Shown here in pieces: positions 7,703 to 15,944 of a stretch of DNA of 64,000 bases; position 1 is the stretch's first letter; each line of letters starts with the position of its first letter. Below the pieces are notes generated by a model, which saw nothing but the letters and a program-made list of their open reading frames with translations, was not told where the DNA came from and made no database searches. Position numbers and translations under genes: made by a program. This stretch comes from Vibrio chagasii (lineage in GTDB: Bacteria > Pseudomonadota > Gammaproteobacteria > Enterobacterales > Vibrionaceae). The stretch covers positions 1,762,970 through 1,826,969 of the forward strand of contig CP090852.1 of the NCBI GenBank assembly GCA_041879415.1, read 5' to 3'.

Positions 7703-9211
7703 ATGACTCAGATAAAAAATGATATTGCGATGATTGGTTTGGGTGTCATGGGCAAGAGCCTAGCGCTTAACCTGCTTGATAATGGATTTAATGTTGCAGG
7801 CTTCGACCTTAATCCTGACAACATTGAACGCGCGAATTCAGAAGCCAAGCTGATCAACGAATCCTTTGAAGGAAAAGGAGAGTTCACCAAAGGCGCTAGC
7901 CTCGAGCATGTATTGCAAGGGTTAGCTAAACCACGAGTTATTGCATTGTCGGTTCCTGCAGGAAAGCCGGTCGATATCGTCGTAAATAACCTGTTGGATG
8001 CGGGGCTGGAAAGCGACGATATTGTGATCGACACGGGTAATAGCCTGTGGACTGATACCGAGACTCGCGAGTTGAACTACAAAGGTAAGCTTCGCTTTTT
8101 CAGTACTGCTGTTTCTGGTGGTGAAGAAGGGGCTCGTGTCGGTCCTGCGTTGATGGCAAGCGGTGATCAGTCGGCTTGGCAATATGTAAAACCAATGTGG
8201 GAAGCGATTGCTGCCAAAGTAGATGCGAACGGTTTGCCCGTTGCTCAATTTGAAGTAGGCGAAGCATGTGCTGCGTATGTCGGTCCTTCAGGTACAGGCC
8301 ACTACGTTAAGATGGTACACAACGGTATTGAATACGCTGACATGCAGCTTATTTGTGAGGTGTACCATTTCATGCGTGATGTTCTGAAAATGCCGGCGCA
8401 AGAGATTGGTCAAGTTTTCGAACAGTGGAACAATGGCGTACTGAACAGCTACCTGATGGAGATCAGTGCTGACATCCTTCAACAAGAAGATGTAGTGACT
8501 GGTAAGCCATTTGTCGAGGTTGTACTTGATAAAGCAGGCCAGAAAGGCACAGGGCTTTGGACAGCAGTCAACAGCCTTCAAGAAGGTTGTCCAACCCCAA
8601 CAATTGCACAGGCGGTTTATGCACGCGCGATGAGTGGTCAAAAATCACAGCGTATCCAAGGCAGCAAGCTGCTAAAAGGTAACATTGCTGATGCAAGCCA
8701 GCTGGATAAAGCTGAGGTCATCTCAGAGTTACATGACGCACTCTACTGCGCCAAACTGTCTGTTTATGCACAAGGCTTTGACTTGTTGAAGACAGCATCT
8801 GACAAAGAAGGTTGGAACCTGGATTTCACTCAGATCGCTAAGATCTGGCGAGCAGGTTGTATTATCCGTGCGGCTTTCTTACAGAGTATCACTGCGGCGT
8901 ATCAACAAAATGGAGAACTAGCGAACCTGTTGTTTGATGCGGCTTTCATCAAACAAGTGGAAGAGCGTGAGCTTGCTTGGCGTATTGCGGTTGCTAACTC
9001 TGCTTTATATGGAGTACCGATGCCAGGGATTAGCTCTGCATTGAGCTACTTTGATTCTCTGCGCTGTGAAGTGTTGCCTGCGAACTTACTGCAAGCACAA
9101 CGGGACTATTTTGGTTCTCACACATACTCTAGAGTCGATAGAGATGAAGTGGAAAAGTTTCATGTGACTTGGAGTCAGTCTCCAAGAACGGAAGTAAAGG
9201 TCAACGCTTAA
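7703..9211 (+). CDS. gnd: 6-phosphogluconate dehydrogenase (decarboxylating)
   Basis: A 502-residue enzyme, slightly longer than E. coli Gnd (468). The dinucleotide loop GLGVMG is at 12-17; the catalytic segment GTGHYVKMVHNGIEY has the lysine at about 203 and the substrate-binding HN at 206-207. It oxidises and decarboxylates 6-phosphogluconate to ribulose 5-phosphate, feeding the pentose phosphate pathway. The gene is 3 bp behind gntK and ends at a terminator (9221-9243). Vibrios normally also carry a housekeeping gnd near zwf, so this is probably the inducible copy; I cannot see the other gene. NADP+ is the expected cofactor, but cofactor choice was not verified. Confidence 0.9.
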   Translation: MTQIKNDIAMIGLGVMGKSLALNLLDNGFNVAGFDLNPDNIERANSEAKLINESFEGKGEFTKGASLEHVLQGLAKPRVIALSVPAGKPVDIVVNNLLDAGLESDDIVIDTGNSLWTDTETRELNYKGKLRFFSTAVSGGEEGARVGPALMASGDQSAWQYVKPMWEAIAAKVDANGLPVAQFEVGEACAAYVGPSGTGHYVKMVHNGIEYADMQLICEVYHFMRDVLKMPAQEIGQVFEQWNNGVLNSYLMEISADILQQEDVVTGKPFVEVVLDKAGQKGTGLWTAVNSLQEGCPTPTIAQAVYARAMSGQKSQRIQGSKLLKGNIADASQLDKAEVISELHDALYCAKLSVYAQGFDLLKTASDKEGWNLDFTQIAKIWRAGCIIRAAFLQSITAAYQQNGELANLLFDAAFIKQVEERELAWRIAVANSALYGVPMPGISSALSYFDSLRCEVLPANLLQAQRDYFGSHTYSRVDRDEVEKFHVTWSQSPRTEVKVNA

Positions 9212-9220
9212 ATCATATGT

Positions 9221-9250
9221 AACGCCCTCGCTATGAGGGCGTTTGTATTT
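9221..9250 (+). terminator. Intrinsic terminator after gnd
   Basis: AACGCCCTC-GCTAT-GAGGGCGTT followed by TGTATTTG. A 9-bp GC-rich stem ends the gntK-gnd transcript before the repressor gene. Confidence 0.8.
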
Positions 9251-9310
9251 GTGATGCTATATCAATCTTTTAATCGATTAGGCTTCAAATTCTACGTCAG
9301 TTGGATACAC

Positions 9311-9324
9311 TGTTACCAGTAACA
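9311..9324 (+). promoter_or_regulatory. GntR operator in the promoter of the LacI-family repressor gene
   Basis: TGTTACCAGTAACA, one base off the palindromes at 4048 and 4072. It lies between a possible -35 (TTGGAT, 9301) and a weak -10 (CATAAC, 9323), 28 bp before the start codon, where a bound repressor would block its own promoter. Autoregulation is inferred from position. Confidence 0.75.
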
Positions 9325-9351
9325 TAACTCAAAAAATAATAATTACTAATT

Positions 9352-10353
9352 ATGTCGAACAAGAAAAAACGTCCTACATTACAAGATGTTGCCAACCTAG
9401 TTGGCGTCACCAAGATGACGGTTAGTCGTTGTCTACGAGACTCATCTCAAGTCTCAGAAGCGTTGCGAGATAAGATCAATGCCGCTGTTGAGGAGCTGGG
9501 CTACATCCCAAACCGTGCCCCTGATATTCTTTCCAATGCAAAGAGTAATGCTATCGGTGTGTTGGTCCCTTCATTAACTAACCAAGTTTTTGCGGAAGTT
9601 ATCCGTGGCATTGAGCAAATCACCGCTCCAGCCGGCTATCAAACAATGATTGCCCACTATGGTTATAGCGCAGAGTTGGAAGAGCAGAGCATTGCTTCGT
9701 TACTCTCATACAATGTGGATGCCATTATCCTTTCCGAGAATGTGCACACCGAGAGAGCACGTAAAATGCTTCAGACCGCTTCGATTCCTGTTATTGAAAT
9801 TATGGATTCGGTATCGCCTCGGATTGAGCAAGCGGTTGGCTTTGATAACTTTGAAGCCGCTAGGGCGATGACAAAGACAATGTTAGAAAGAGGGCGTACC
9901 AATATTGCTTATTTGGCGGCTCGTATGGATGAACGTACTCGTTTGAAAATGGCGGGTTATGAACATGCAATGCAGGAGGCTGGTAAAGCCCCAGTCACAT
10001 TGCAAACTGAGGATGCATCTTCGTTTACTTTAGGTGCAAAGCTCATAGGAGAGTTGATAGAGAAGCACTCGCAGGTAAATGGCATTTTCTGTACCAACGA
10101 TGATTTGGCGATTGGTGCTTTCTATGAATGTATGCGACGTGGTATTCAAGTGCCTGAGCAGATGGCGATTGCAGGTTTCCACGGACACGACATTACAGTA
10201 GCAATGACACCTCGTTTAGCCACTGTGGTTACACCGAGGGAGCAAATTGGTAAAGTCGCCGCAGAACAAGTTGTAGCGCGTTTAAAAGGCAATAAAGAGT
10301 GGGTTGCTAAGCTTGATCTAGGTTACGAGATTGAATTAGGCGAAAGCATCTAA
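9352..10353 (+). CDS. gntR: LacI-family gluconate operon repressor, GntR-type
   Basis: A 333-residue LacI-family protein. The helix-turn-helix is at about residues 8-30 (TLQDVANLVGVTKMTVSRCL), followed by a hinge and a periplasmic-binding-protein-like effector domain (about 65-330). It is oriented with gntK and gnd and separated from them by a terminator and its own operator-bearing promoter. E. coli GntR is 331 residues and recognises the same GTTACC-GGTAAC sequence seen here three times. Expected role: represses the TRAP-gntK-gnd genes and itself, with gluconate or 6-phosphogluconate as inducer. The name gntR here means the LacI-family gluconate repressor, not the winged-helix GntR family. 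Confidence 0.87.
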   Translation: MSNKKKRPTLQDVANLVGVTKMTVSRCLRDSSQVSEALRDKINAAVEELGYIPNRAPDILSNAKSNAIGVLVPSLTNQVFAEVIRGIEQITAPAGYQTMIAHYGYSAELEEQSIASLLSYNVDAIILSENVHTERARKMLQTASIPVIEIMDSVSPRIEQAVGFDNFEAARAMTKTMLERGRTNIAYLAARMDERTRLKMAGYEHAMQEAGKAPVTLQTEDASSFTLGAKLIGELIEKHSQVNGIFCTNDDLAIGAFYECMRRGIQVPEQMAIAGFHGHDITVAMTPRLATVVTPREQIGKVAAEQVVARLKGNKEWVAKLDLGYEIELGESI

Positions 10354-10390
10354 TCTTAACGCTCTATTTCAGTCTTCATTAGAAATTAAA

Positions 10391-10428
10391 AACGCCCTTA
10401 ACGATGGGTTGATCGTTAAGGGCGTTTT
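10391..10428 (+). terminator. Strong intrinsic terminator after gntR
   Basis: A 15-bp perfect stem (AACGCCCTTAACGAT pairing with ATCGTTAAGGGCGTT), a 6-nt loop and TT. It may also stop the opposing siderophore-protein transcript, because the other side carries AAA. Confidence 0.85.
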
Positions 10429-10465
10429 CGTATTTGGTCTTGAGACTGGCTATTTGGTGATTGGC

Positions 10466-11248
10466 TTAGTCCGCTAGTGCTTGAGCATCTTGCTGTTTGA
10501 TAACCTTATGCCCATCTTCACTGACGCCACGTTTCCAGTAGCTGCTGATGTAGATGTTCTCTTTCGCGACTTCTTTTTCGTTTCTGAAGTACTGTCTGAG
10601 TTCACGCATGCTTTCAAATTCACAGGCTGTCCATACTGAAACCTGACCATCTAACCACGTTAAGCTGCGGACTGTTTGTGACAACGTTTCTGACGTTTGA
10701 TCTTCAATCAACCAAGTGATCTTGATGCCTTCTGGGGCTTCTAGTTCTTGCTTGTCTGCTGCTGAGTTGATCTGAATAACAGCGTGACCTGTCGCGTTTT
10801 CTGGAAGTGTTTTTACTTTTGCTGAAAGCGCAGGGAGTGAAGTCATATCTGCCACTAAGAAGAACCAATCCGACTCAAGATTTAACCCCTGGATTAAACC
10901 CGGACCTGCTACTGAAATAGTATCGCCAACTTGTGCGCTCATTGCCCATCTCGCAGCAAAGCCACATTGTAGATCTTTAGTGATATGGCGAACGAAATCG
11001 ACCTCGATGAACTTCTCTACAGGATTGTAGTGACGAATGGTGTAGGTGCGCATGGTTGGACGCTCACCTTCATCTAATTGACTTAAGTCGGTGGTGCCAA
11101 GTGGCGAGAATAGAAGCTTGATGTAGCCACCTACACATTCAGCTGGGTACTTACTTAATCCCTCACCGCTAAACGTAATACGCTGCATGTTTGGAGTAAT
11201 GGTTGAGGTTTGAGTAACGGTCAATGTGATAGGGCTAGGCTTGCTCAT
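10466..11248 (-). CDS. Siderophore-interacting protein (ViuB-like ferric-siderophore reductase)
   Basis: A 260-residue flavoprotein of the SIP family (FAD-binding 9 plus SIP domain). The FAD motif RTYTIRHY lies in the N-terminal barrel and FFLVADMTSLPALSAKVKTLP in the C-terminal NADH/ferredoxin-like half. It releases iron from imported ferric siderophore by reduction in the cytoplasm; in V. cholerae and V. vulnificus the ViuB/VuuB homologues do this for catechol siderophores. I chose ATG 11248 (MSKPSPITL), preceded by AGAGAGCC; the frame stays open 18 codons further upstream, but that extension overlaps the control region. A Fur-box-like sequence at 11305-11323 fits iron-repressed transcription. 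No siderophore synthesis or receptor genes are adjacent. Confidence 0.87.
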   Translation of the reverse strand: MSKPSPITLTVTQTSTITPNMQRITFSGEGLSKYPAECVGGYIKLLFSPLGTTDLSQLDEGERPTMRTYTIRHYNPVEKFIEVDFVRHITKDLQCGFAARWAMSAQVGDTISVAGPGLIQGLNLESDWFFLVADMTSLPALSAKVKTLPENATGHAVIQINSAADKQELEAPEGIKITWLIEDQTSETLSQTVRSLTWLDGQVSVWTACEFESMRELRQYFRNEKEVAKENIYISSYWKRGVSEDGHKVIKQQDAQALAD

Positions 11249-11304
11249 ATAAGGCTCTCTTAGATTTTGATGCCCACATAATAATCTCGAACCAGAAAAC
11301 ACTC

Positions 11305-11323
11305 AATACTAATAATTATCATT
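11305..11323 (-). promoter_or_regulatory. Fur box upstream of the siderophore-interacting protein
   Basis: AATACTAATAATTATCATT matches 13 of 19 positions of the Fur consensus GATAATGATAATCATTATC, about 57-75 bp before the chosen start codon. Confidence 0.65.
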
Positions 11324-11387
11324 TACTGTAATTTACACAAGGACAATTTAGTTAAGAGTGTTTTGCTCATATCGCTAACTTTTATCA

Positions 11388-11419
11388 ACAAAAAAGCCCT
11401 TTAGTAAACTAAAGGGCTT
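11388..11419 (-). terminator. Intrinsic terminator of the POT transporter gene
   Basis: GCCCTTTAG-TAAA-CTAAAGGGC with a six-A run on its left, which reads as a T run on the minus strand. It follows the transporter gene ending at 11449. Confidence 0.85.
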
Positions 11420-11448
11420 GATGAATAGCTTGCTGAATAACAGCGTGA

Positions 11449-12927
11449 TTAGCTGTTTGCTTCTTCTAGTTGAATGGTTTCATCAGCGGCTTTTGCTGCT
11501 TCAAGCATCTTACGAATAATGAAAGATGCAGCCATCGCGATACCTACCATTACTACTGCAAGAACAGTCAGCATTTGGAAGTAGTCGCCGTAAACCGTTT
11601 GAACGATCTCTTGCGTGATCTCTTGGCCTTTCTCTAGTGCGATTGACGTTGAGAATACCGCGCCAACGATACCTGATAGTGCGATTGCTACAGAGAATAA
11701 GCTTACAGAGAAGTTCTCGATGTGCTTAGGAGCCACAGACAGGATGAATGCCACTACCATAGAACCCACAATTACTTCACCGAATGCTAGGAAGAAGTGG
11801 ATTGCTAGGAATACTTCAGGGCGAATCAGAACATCTTCACCAACGGTAGTCACTGCCATAGTCAGGATACCAAAAGCGATAGCCGTCAGGATGAAAGAGA
11901 AACCTACTTTCGTTGCGGTAGAGAAGTTGATGTTTTTCTTTTCTAGGCCAGAGAAGATACCGGCGATGATAGGACCCGCAACCATACACCATAGTGGGTT
12001 CATTGCCATTGATGCTTCTGGAGCAACAGGGATGAAGCCGAATAGGTCACCACGCATGGTGTTGATCGCTACCATTGTCATCGATGTCATCATTTGGCCG
12101 TAGTACACGAAGAAACATGTAGTCAGGAATGTGATGATTAAGATCGTGCCCATTTTTAGCATGTCTGATTTCTTCGATTTAACCATCAAAGAGACAAAGT
12201 AGATAATGGCTGCAGCACCGATCGCATAAACGATGTTTTGGCCGATATCCATGTTAGAGAACATGAAAAATACTAAGCCGATCATTGCTGCTGATAGGCC
12301 AAGGAAAGCAGCCCAGTTTTTAGTGCTTACTGGTTGCTGGTCGATCTCAGCACTTGCTTCAACAAGGCCTTTACGGACAAACAACATCATCAGTAGTGCT
12401 GCGCCTGCTAGAACAGCAGACAGAAGGAAGCCACCGTGGAAGCCTACAACAAGCACAAGCATAGGGAATAAGTACTGACCTAACAGTGCACCAATGTTGT
12501 TTACTGAGTAGTTGATAGGGTAGCAGTTTTCAAAATCTTCTTGTGTTTTGAACGTGCGTTTGTAGAGACTTGGGTAAGAAGGGGACATCAAACCACGTGC
12601 ATAACTTGCTAGTGCAATACCACACAACGCCATAGGAACATTGGTTGCTGCTGCGCCTAGTACCAGCAAAATGTAACCACTCGCGAACCCAAGGAAGGCG
12701 ATGGTCAAAGAGCGGTAAGCACCTAAGAATTTGTCGGCGATGAAACCACCTGCGATAGCAAACAGTGGCCCAATTGCAGAGAAAGCACCAACTACCATCA
12801 TGGTGTCAGCTTCGTTGTAGTTAAGGTCCTCAAGGAAGAAACGAGTCAAGATCACCATGACGCCATAGAACGAAAGTCCAAACATCATTTGGCAGAACAT
12901 CATTGATTTGTTTAATCTATTCCACAT
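11449..12927 (-). CDS. POT/PTR-family proton-dependent peptide transporter, atypical first helix
   Basis: A 492-residue inner-membrane protein with about fourteen hydrophobic segments. The POT family is indicated by the NYSVNNIGALLGQ segment (usual form FYxxINIGA) and the preceding MSPSYPSLYKRTF region. POT proteins import di- and tripeptides or related compounds with protons. The first helix reads MMFGLSFYGVMVIL and lacks the ExxER(F) proton-coupling motif almost universal in bacterial peptide members, so either its coupling or its substrate may differ. It sits alone between the Fur-regulated SIP gene and sdaA and has its own terminator. The family call is good; peptide as substrate is only the default. 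Confidence 0.78.
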   Translation of the reverse strand: MWNRLNKSMMFCQMMFGLSFYGVMVILTRFFLEDLNYNEADTMMVVGAFSAIGPLFAIAGGFIADKFLGAYRSLTIAFLGFASGYILLVLGAAATNVPMALCGIALASYARGLMSPSYPSLYKRTFKTQEDFENCYPINYSVNNIGALLGQYLFPMLVLVVGFHGGFLLSAVLAGAALLMMLFVRKGLVEASAEIDQQPVSTKNWAAFLGLSAAMIGLVFFMFSNMDIGQNIVYAIGAAAIIYFVSLMVKSKKSDMLKMGTILIITFLTTCFFVYYGQMMTSMTMVAINTMRGDLFGFIPVAPEASMAMNPLWCMVAGPIIAGIFSGLEKKNINFSTATKVGFSFILTAIAFGILTMAVTTVGEDVLIRPEVFLAIHFFLAFGEVIVGSMVVAFILSVAPKHIENFSVSLFSVAIALSGIVGAVFSTSIALEKGQEITQEIVQTVYGDYFQMLTVLAVVMVGIAMAASFIIRKMLEAAKAADETIQLEEANS

Positions 12928-13383
12928 TATTTTATTCTCACATTGGTATTAATATGTAGTGTAATCACCCAATTATAATACCACCTATAGTAATACATAA
13001 ACTGAAACATCTATCCCAAACGGGACTTTGCTCGATATATCTTTTCTTATGAGTGCATTCATATTTCTCATGAATGAAATTTGCAATATTAGATTTTGCT
13101 AGTAGATGCATGCCTGTGTGAAATTTAGCCATGCTCATTTGTGGCTAAGTAATGAACAATTAAAGGGAAAGTAAGAGGGAGCCATTCGGTAAATGTTTTT
13201 AAGTGCGTATCACTTGCAATTGGCCGCTGGGTTCTAGCCAATAAAAAAGCCAGCTTGACGGCTGGCTTTGTTTTGATATTGAAAGCTAAGTTTACAATAA
13301 TGCAGTCTGAATGAAGGCTATTTTTCAACAATTCGCTTGAGCGCGTTACAACTGTTGATGCATTTCATTCTAAGGTATCTCAT
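12928..13383. other. Intergenic region between the POT gene and sdaA
   Basis: 456 bp with no convincing gene. It holds the promoter side of the transporter gene (AT-rich, 12928-13080) and the sdaA terminator (13243-13269). A 68-codon minus-strand frame here runs through that terminator and is not credible. Confidence 0.6.
13241..13272 (-). terminator. Intrinsic terminator of sdaA
   Basis: AAAGCCAGC-TTGACG-GCTGGCTTT with a six-A run on the left side, giving a T run for minus-strand transcription, about 110 bp after the sdaA stop. Confidence 0.8.
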
Positions 13384-14754
13384 TTATTCACACGGCGGTG
13401 CCATATGGATGACCGCCAAGCCACCCAAAGACGTTTCACGGTACTTCTTGTTCATGTCTTTACCTGTTTGGTACATGGTCTCGATAACTTTGTCTAACGA
13501 GATAAGACATTTACTCGTACGTTTTAGTGCCATACGTGATGCGTTGATCGCCTTCATTGCGCCCATCGCGTTACGCTCAATACATGGTACTTGAACCAGG
13601 CCGCCAATTGGGTCACAGGTCATGCCTAGTGAGTGCTCCATCGCGATCTCAGCAGCAATACATATTTGCTCGTTACTACCACCACGAAGGGCCGTTAAGC
13701 CAGCAGCGGCCATTGACGAAGATACACCGACTTCGCCTTGGCAACCCACCTCGGCACCCGAAATCGACGCATTGGTTTTATATAGAATACCGATAGCGCC
13801 AGATACCGCTAAGAAGTCTTTGAGCTGCTTGGTATCAAGCTCTTTGATAAAGCGATGGTAGTACATTAAAACAGCAGGGATAACGCCAGCCGCACCATTC
13901 GTTGGCGATGTCACTACTTGGCCACCAGCAGCATTTTCTTCACTTACGGCAAAGGCAAATAGGTTAATCCAATCCATGATCTCCATAGGATCGTTTTCAA
14001 TGGAGGCATTCGCTTCTAGTTTTTTCAAAAGAGCGGGTGCTCGACGTGTTACTTCAAGGCCACCATCTAGGATGCCTTCAGTATCAAAGCCACGCTGCAT
14101 GCACAGTGACATCACCTTCCAGATCTGGTCGGCTTTTTGGTCAATTGCTTCCATATCTTGAAAGGATACTTCGTTGCGCAGGATTAAGCCGCCAAGGCTC
14201 ATTCCGTTTTTGTCAGCCAGTTCAAGGAGTTGGTCAGCCGATGAGAAAGGAAACTCAACTTGGGTTTCAGACTCTTGTTTGCCGTTTTGCAGCTCGTCTG
14301 CCGTTGCGATGAAACCGCCACCAATGGAGTAGTAGGTTTCCATATCCAGAAGTTTACCGTTCGTATCAAACGCAGAGATCGTCATACCGTTTTCATGAAG
14401 CGGCAGGTTGGTTTTGTGGAACAGTAAGTCACTTTCAACATCGAAGTGAATCTCATGATGACCGCTCACCATAAGAGACTTGTCTTCAATCGCTTTACGC
14501 ATTGCTAGGTTAGCACTGGTTATTTTGATGGTATCTGGGCGGTTGCCAAGCAGACCTAACAGGGTTGCGCGGTCAGTGTGGTGGCCGATACCTGTTAATG
14601 ATAGTGAGCCGTACAAGTCGATTTGAATACGGGTAACTTGGTCAAGTACAGATTCAATCTTTTGGGTAAAATTAAACCCTGCGATCATTGGTCCATTTGT
14701 GTGGGAGCTGGAAGGCCCAACCCCGATTTTATAGATATCAAAAATAGACAGCAT
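13384..14754 (-). CDS. sdaA: L-serine dehydratase (L-serine ammonia-lyase), iron-sulfur type
   Basis: A 456-residue single-chain serine dehydratase of the bacterial [4Fe-4S] type. The N-terminal beta domain begins MLSIFDIYKIGVGPSSSHTNGPM, where the serine-rich segment is the family mark. Three cluster-ligand cysteines are at about 338 (AEVGCQGEVG), 380 (GMTCDPIGG) and 391 (VPCIERN), with the spacing seen in E. coli SdaA. It deaminates L-serine to pyruvate and ammonia in the cytoplasm. It is monocistronic with a clear terminator. The 307-bp upstream region contains TTTCAC-N8-GTGAAA (14816-14835), possibly a regulator site. Confidence 0.95.
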   Translation of the reverse strand: MLSIFDIYKIGVGPSSSHTNGPMIAGFNFTQKIESVLDQVTRIQIDLYGSLSLTGIGHHTDRATLLGLLGNRPDTIKITSANLAMRKAIEDKSLMVSGHHEIHFDVESDLLFHKTNLPLHENGMTISAFDTNGKLLDMETYYSIGGGFIATADELQNGKQESETQVEFPFSSADQLLELADKNGMSLGGLILRNEVSFQDMEAIDQKADQIWKVMSLCMQRGFDTEGILDGGLEVTRRAPALLKKLEANASIENDPMEIMDWINLFAFAVSEENAAGGQVVTSPTNGAAGVIPAVLMYYHRFIKELDTKQLKDFLAVSGAIGILYKTNASISGAEVGCQGEVGVSSSMAAAGLTALRGGSNEQICIAAEIAMEHSLGMTCDPIGGLVQVPCIERNAMGAMKAINASRMALKRTSKCLISLDKVIETMYQTGKDMNKKYRETSLGGLAVIHMAPPCE

Positions 14755-15061
14755 AGTAACTTCCTGTGAAGACGGTTCGATGGACGAACTCTGTGTAAAA
14801 TTTGTATTTTGTTCGTTTCACTTATTTGTGTGAAAGCGTTCTCTGTTTAAAACTAACGTTAACCAACGTAGTCGTGAGAAACCCAAGAGCGTGCTATTTT
14901 GCTTTGAAGCTGCACTTTGATTCTCGAGTTACTTGTTATGTCGCTCTGCAATAGTGAGCATTATTGCGAGTAACTTATAAGAATTTCAAAATACTTTTGT
15001 TAACAAGTATTGTATACATAATTCACTCCATCTAATCCCCAAAACGAGACTTGAACATAAA
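14755..15061. other. Divergent promoter region between sdaA and the YdcF-like gene
   Basis: 307 bp with no gene. It must contain promoters in both directions. The only regular element I see is the inverted repeat TTTCAC (14816-14821) / GTGAAA (14830-14835). Confidence 0.5.
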
Positions 15062-15940
15062 ATGAGCATTAATAACCTCCTTATTGTGCTGGGTAAACGG
15101 CTTAATGAGAATGAATTGACTGAGGAAGGAATCAGTCGAGTTGATGCTTTGGCGAAGTACCTAGCGGAGTCCTTGAGCATAGAGTCTCACTCGTCCACAG
15201 CGGTCGCTTTTTGTGGTGGGGTAACCAAAGGGCAGAGTGTTTCGGAAGCCGATGCAATGCACCGATATTTTCGTGAGCTTGAAAGCCTTCGTGAAGTCCC
15301 GTTTACTTTGGGGGCAATTTTACTGGAGCAGCTTTCAACGAATACTGTAGAAAATATCCAAAACTTAGCTGCTGAGATGATAAAAAGTGGGCTGTTTGCG
15401 CGCGGGCAAAGTGTAAAGGTAATGTTTGTGTCGAACGACTATCACTTGCAACGCATCTTCGAAATTCAAGAACTGATGGACGAGCAAGGGTTACTAAAAG
15501 TTCTCGTCGAGAAATGCTTAGCGCTTGGTGTTGAGCTGCGGATAGACCGAAAGTTGGATGCTCATGTTGCAGTGCCATATCCGCACCAAACAGCTCAAGG
15601 GCAGCTGTTTTTATTGATGGATATGCTTACAACGTACCGAGTGTATCTCGAAGGAGTATGTGCAGGAGCGTTTGAACGAGATTTGGAGATTGTCAGGGCG
15701 GAGCCAGAAAGGCTTTCCTTGGAAGCCTTGGCTAAAGCAAAAGGCTCAGTAGGAACTTTATCTCAGTTTAGTATCGTGGAAAGTCTGCTTCCGGTACTGG
15801 AAGGCTGTATTCGAGGCACTCCAGTAGGTACGGATATAAAAAAAGTCAGGGAGTACCTAGCATTACTAGATACCAACCTAACTTTTCTGAATCGATTGTT
15901 AGACCCTGAATCGGATCATACTCATCGCTGGTGGCGATAA
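15062..15940 (+). CDS. YdcF/ElyC/SanA-like DUF218 domain protein
   Basis: A 292-residue protein with the DUF218 Rossmann-like fold: LLIVLGKRL at the start, AFCGGVTKGQSVSEADAMHRYF (about residues 48-70) as the GG-x-SEA loop, and VMFVSNDYHLQRI (about 121-133) as the conserved S-x-x-YHxxR motif. There is no signal peptide or membrane anchor, so it resembles cytoplasmic E. coli YdcF (266 residues, reported to bind S-adenosylmethionine) more than the membrane proteins SanA and ElyC. A C-terminal helical region (about 205-292) has no family I recognise. It converges tightly (4 bp) with the membrane-protein gene on the other strand. Confidence 0.72.
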   Translation: MSINNLLIVLGKRLNENELTEEGISRVDALAKYLAESLSIESHSSTAVAFCGGVTKGQSVSEADAMHRYFRELESLREVPFTLGAILLEQLSTNTVENIQNLAAEMIKSGLFARGQSVKVMFVSNDYHLQRIFEIQELMDEQGLLKVLVEKCLALGVELRIDRKLDAHVAVPYPHQTAQGQLFLLMDMLTTYRVYLEGVCAGAFERDLEIVRAEPERLSLEALAKAKGSVGTLSQFSIVESLLPVLEGCIRGTPVGTDIKKVREYLALLDTNLTFLNRLLDPESDHTHRWWR

Positions 15941-15944
15941 ATCG

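Noticed and set aside
13125-13331. 68-codon minus-strand open frame downstream of sdaA
   Set aside because: It runs straight through the sdaA terminator hairpin and has no ribosome site or protein-like composition.
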